Below are positions 7,133 to 9,842 of a stretch of DNA of 9,842 nucleotides, in pieces. The translations under genes were made by a program, and so were the position numbers. Location: positions 1 through 9,842 of the forward strand of contig JAHFUH010000146.1 of NCBI GenBank assembly GCA_023265215.1, in the 5' to 3' direction. The notes below the pieces were generated by a model. That model was given only the letters and a program-made list of their open reading frames with translations. It did not search any database and was not told the DNA's origin. How positions within the stretch are numbered: the stretch's first letter is position 1; each line of letters starts with the position of its first letter. This stretch comes from Acidobacteriota bacterium. Its GTDB lineage: Bacteria > Acidobacteriota > UBA6911.

Positions 7133-8643
7133 TGAACACAAATTCCATCTGCGTAATTCGTAATGGCGAGATTATTCCGCTGGCGCATATCCCTTTGATC
7201 TCAATATCCGAATTTCGTGACACAGTGATCGAAAAGGTCGCCTCAGGCGCGCGCATATCGGCATTCTGGGGCCAGCCGTCCGGGAAAGCCGTGCGCCTTT
7301 TTGCCATTCTCGCGCAGGATAAATACGCCACTCTTGCCCTGCTTTCCACAGAGGTTGAAAGTTCCTATCCGTCCTTGACCCCCAATTGCGTCCAGGCGCA
7401 TTGGTTCGAACGCGAGATTGCCGAACAATGGAGTGTAACTCCGACCGGTCATCCCTGGCTCAAGCCTATCCGCTTTCATCCGTCTTATCGAACGGGCCGA
7501 GATCCTTCCGCCGTGACAGGCGAACAAATCGGTCTGACTGACTTCTTTCAAGTCGGCGGGGCGGAGATTCACGAAGTGGCCGTCGGCCCCGTCCACGCGG
7601 GAATTATCGAGCCGGGCCATTTCCGGTTCCAGTGTCATGGCGAGAATGTCTATCACCTGGAGATCTCGTTGGGATATCAGCACCGCGGCATAGAACGGGG
7701 GTTAATGGAACAACCGGCCAAGCGCAGGATTCACCTGATCGAATGCAGCGCCGGAGACACAACGATTGGCCATGCAACCGCTTATTGCCACGCGATCGAG
7801 GCGCTGTCCGGCTGCCAGGCGCCGGCGCGGGCGGTTTTTCTGCGCGGCATCGCTCTCGAGCTTGAACGATTGGCGAATCATACAGGCGACCTCGGCGCAC
7901 TTGCCGGCGATGTGGGCTATCTCCCGTCCATGTCTTATTGCGGACGAATCCGGGTGGATTTCCTGAATGCAACGGCGCTTCTTTGCGGCAGCCGATTCGG
8001 GCGCGGCTTGATTCGGCCGGGTGGAATCAGTCTGGATGTGGATGAATCTCGCGTTAAGGAGTTGCTGCGTCATCTGAATAAGGCATCCGAGGATGTTACC
8101 GAGGCGGTTGAACTCATGTTTGATTCCCCTTCGGTTCTTGCCCGTTTCGAGGGAACCGGTGAGATAACCCCGCAGACATGCAGGGACCTTGGACTGGTCG
8201 GCCCCATGGCAAGAGCATGCGGGGAGCGGCTCGATGTGCGGCACGATTTCCCAAATGGGATTTTCAGGTTTTCGCAAATTCCAATTTCTACCTGGCACAC
8301 CGGCGATGTCTTTTCGCGGGCGCTTGTCCGTTGGTTGGAAATGCAGCGGTCCATTCAATTCATCCGCGATCAGCTGAACATGATCCCGGATACCGGACTC
8401 CGAACGGAAATCGGAAGTCTTCCTCCCGACACATTGGCTGTTTCGATGGTGGAAGGATGGCGGGGAGAAATCTGTCACATTGCAACAACCGATCAGCAAG
8501 GCGAATTAACCCACTACAAAATTATCGATCCCTCGTTTCACAACTGGTTCGGACTCGCGATTGCACTGAGGGGACAGCAGATTTCCGATTTTCCGCTTTG
8601 CAACAAAAGTGCCAACTTGTCTTATTGTGGCCACGATCTCTGA
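7132..8643 (+). CDS. hyfG: HyfG/NuoCD-like large subunit lacking all Ni-Fe ligand cysteines (Ehr type)
   Basis: The 503-residue soluble subunit joins an N-terminal NuoC-like domain (about 1-125; WFEREIAEQWSVTPTGHP at 91-108) to a NuoD/hydrogenase-large-subunit domain (about 145-503; GPVHAGIIEPGHF at 152-164, GYQHRGIERGL at 181-191). In working group 4 hydrogenases a CGIC-type motif and a DPCxxC motif bind Ni and Fe. Here the first aligns as A207-G208-D209-T210, fixed by the conserved H214 and AYCHAIE that follow, and the second as D466-P-S468-F-H-N471. All four cysteines are gone, so hydrogen chemistry at a Ni-Fe site is very unlikely. The aligned position of the complex I quinone tyrosine is also not Tyr (G208). 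Best match: the large subunit of Ehr complexes; the symbol indicates homology only. AAGGGG (7120-7125) lies six bases before the ATG, and an upstream open stretch from 6784 is inside the HyfF-like gene and not coding. Confidence 0.9.
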   Translation: MNTNSICVIRNGEIIPLAHIPLISISEFRDTVIEKVASGARISAFWGQPSGKAVRLFAILAQDKYATLALLSTEVESSYPSLTPNCVQAHWFEREIAEQWSVTPTGHPWLKPIRFHPSYRTGRDPSAVTGEQIGLTDFFQVGGAEIHEVAVGPVHAGIIEPGHFRFQCHGENVYHLEISLGYQHRGIERGLMEQPAKRRIHLIECSAGDTTIGHATAYCHAIEALSGCQAPARAVFLRGIALELERLANHTGDLGALAGDVGYLPSMSYCGRIRVDFLNATALLCGSRFGRGLIRPGGISLDVDESRVKELLRHLNKASEDVTEAVELMFDSPSVLARFEGTGEITPQTCRDLGLVGPMARACGERLDVRHDFPNGIFRFSQIPISTWHTGDVFSRALVRWLEMQRSIQFIRDQLNMIPDTGLRTEIGSLPPDTLAVSMVEGWRGEICHIATTDQQGELTHYKIIDPSFHNWFGLAIALRGQQISDFPLCNKSANLSYCGHDL

Positions 8644-8651
8644 GGTGAATC

Positions 8652-9410
8652 ATGCTCAATGTCCTGGGTGTGCGGATCCATCAAAAAAAGCGCACTATCC
8701 CTTTTCCTCAAAGCGAACCTGTTCTTCCCGACAGATTCCGGGGCCGTCCGCAAATTGAGAGTTCCCGGTGTTCCTCCGGCTGTCATCGGTGTGTCGACAC
8801 CTGCCCTACCGATGCCATTTCTTTTAATTCAAACAAGATAACTATTGATCTTGGCAGGTGCCTCTTTTGCGGTGAGTGCTCAGCAATTTGTCCGGAGCAG
8901 GCGATCCGCTATACCACCGACTATCGTCTTGCCGTGAGGAGGCGAGAGGAATTGGTCATGAGCAGCAACGAGCTTTCGCTGGCGACGGCTCTGCAAGAAG
9001 AATCGCGCCGCCTGTTTGGCCGTTCGCTCAAATTGCGGGAGGTAAGTGCTGCCGGGTGCAACGCCTGTGAAGCGGACGTGAATGTGCTCAATACCGTGGT
9101 CTTCGATCTGGGCCGCTTCGGTATTCAATTTGTAGCTTCGCCGCGACACGCTGACGGAATTCTGATCACCGGCTGCGTGAGCCGGAACATGCTTCTCGGA
9201 TTGAAGAAGACTTACGAAGCGATTCCCGATCCCAAGATTGTGATTGCAGTTGGAGCTTGTGCAATTTCCGGCGGACCCTTTATTGATCACCCTGAAATCC
9301 ACAATGGCGCCGGGGCAATATTGCCTGTTGATCTTTACGTCCCCGGTTGCCCGCCCCACCCCATGACGATTCTGGATGGTTTGCTCCGCCTGCTCGGAAA
9401 TATCAGATAA
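8652..9410 (+). CDS. hyfI: HyfI/NuoB-like small subunit fused to a 2[4Fe-4S] ferredoxin domain
   Basis: The 252-residue electron-transfer subunit has two parts. Residues about 30-90 are a HyfH-like ferredoxin domain with eight cysteines in two sets: C40, C44, C47, C51-P and C70, C73, C76, C80-P. Residues about 125-252 are the NuoB/hydrogenase small-subunit domain with C136 and C139 (GCNACEAD), C203 (GACAISGGPF) and C233 (YVPGCPPHP), which fit the proximal [4Fe-4S] cluster; C175 (TGCVSRNM) is an extra cysteine. Separate HyfH and HyfI proteins in E. coli are one chain here. With three clusters and the large subunit beside it, the protein would carry electrons from a soluble donor towards the site at the large subunit interface. 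GAGGTG (8642-8647) lies four bases before the ATG and overlaps the stop of the large subunit. It is the last gene of the complex. Confidence 0.92.
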   Translation: MLNVLGVRIHQKKRTIPFPQSEPVLPDRFRGRPQIESSRCSSGCHRCVDTCPTDAISFNSNKITIDLGRCLFCGECSAICPEQAIRYTTDYRLAVRRREELVMSSNELSLATALQEESRRLFGRSLKLREVSAAGCNACEADVNVLNTVVFDLGRFGIQFVASPRHADGILITGCVSRNMLLGLKKTYEAIPDPKIVIAVGACAISGGPFIDHPEIHNGAGAILPVDLYVPGCPPHPMTILDGLLRLLGNIR

Positions 9411-9511
9411 CGCAAAATGGTGTCAGGCTTGGATGCAGCGTAGTGGGGCTAAGGTTCCACCCGATCATCGCCTTCGATGCGAACCTATAGCTGATTTGAT
9501 GATACACAATC
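9411..9511. other. Intergenic region after the complex operon
   Basis: This 101-base gap holds a small hairpin, CATCG-CCTT-CGATG (9466-9479), without a T-run, so no clear terminator is seen. An in-frame TGA at 9500-9502 blocks any earlier start for the next gene. I see no strong promoter. Confidence 0.4.
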
Positions 9512-9842
9512 ATGGATACGACAGACTGTCTTGAGCAAGAAGAAGTCCTTCGGGAAATCGTGCTTCGCCTGACCTCACAATTTGCACCTCGCAAAATCCT
9601 GCTCTACGGATCGCGTGCCACAGGCACTGCTCGGTCCAACAGCGATTACGACTTGCTGATCGTCTGGCGGGACGAAGATCCACCGGCTGCGCGCGCAGCT
9701 ACGGTAAGACAGGCACTTTTAGATTTGAAGACACCCCTCGATGTTGCTGTTGTAACGCCGCGGGAGTACGAAATGTTTCGCAATCGTCGAGTGCACATCG
9801 TCGCTGTGGCTGACCTGGAGGGCAGAGTCCTGCATGCGGCAT
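9512..9842 (+). CDS. MNT-type nucleotidyltransferase domain protein (3' end outside window)
   Basis: An ATG at 9512 opens a frame that runs uninterrupted off the window (110 residues). It shows the DNA polymerase beta-like nucleotidyltransferase signature: G33-S34 in LYGSRATG, D45 and D47 in SDYDLLIV, and a likely third acid at D77 in TPLDVAVV. Small proteins of this kind (MntA-like) often work as antitoxins that AMPylate a HEPN ribonuclease encoded next to them, but others modify drugs or other substrates. The partner gene, if any, would be outside this window. The ribosome-binding site is poor, so the mRNA may be nearly leaderless. An in-frame stop at 9500-9502 fixes the start no earlier than 9512. 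It is probably not part of the complex operon, although it has the same orientation. Confidence 0.82.
   Translation, partial: MDTTDCLEQEEVLREIVLRLTSQFAPRKILLYGSRATGTARSNSDYDLLIVWRDEDPPAARAATVRQALLDLKTPLDVAVVTPREYEMFRNRRVHIVAVADLEGRVLHAA

Overview
The window looks like chromosomal DNA from an acidobacterium or a close relative. The main hint is the first, partial gene, whose C-terminus resembles the VWFA-related proteins that are very numerous in Acidobacteriota (taxonomy is an inference from one fragment). All confident genes are on the plus strand.

Layout. 1-430: the 3' end of a VWFA-related protein gene. 431-1158: about 0.7 kb with no convincing gene, holding a strong stem-loop (467-520), short repeats, two weak minus-strand small ORFs, and a near-consensus sigma-70 promoter at 1083-1110. 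1159-9410: a seven-gene plus-strand block. It starts with a regulator-like protein made of a DNA-binding helix-turn-helix joined to a PTS EIIA domain. Six genes of a membrane-bound complex related to hydrogenase-4/formate hydrogenlyase and to respiratory complex I follow, in the order HyfB-, HyfC-, HyfE-, HyfF-, HyfG- (large subunit, NuoCD-like) and HyfI-like (small subunit, with a fused two-cluster ferredoxin domain). Five of the seven junctions are within about 25 nt. The exception is a 234-bp gap between the HyfB-like and HyfC-like genes (3853-4086), which holds hairpin-forming repeats. 9512-9842: the start of a MNT-type nucleotidyltransferase gene that runs off the window and is probably a separate unit.

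The main point is that the large subunit has lost all four cysteines that hold the Ni-Fe centre. The N-terminal CGIC-type motif is A-G-D-T (A207, T210) and the C-terminal DPCxxC motif is D-P-S-F-H-N (S468, N471). The cysteines for two ferredoxin clusters and one proximal cluster in the small subunit are all present, as are the charged residues of the ion-pumping membrane subunits. The complex is therefore probably not a hydrogenase. It fits the Ehr (energy-converting hydrogenase-related) complexes described in Geobacter and other bacteria, whose reaction is unresolved. Working model (inference): electrons from a soluble carrier such as ferredoxin pass through the Fe-S chain to an unknown acceptor, coupled to H+ or Na+ movement by the HyfB/C/E/F-like membrane arm, with the EIIA-HTH protein tying expression to PTS phosphorylation or nitrogen/carbon status.
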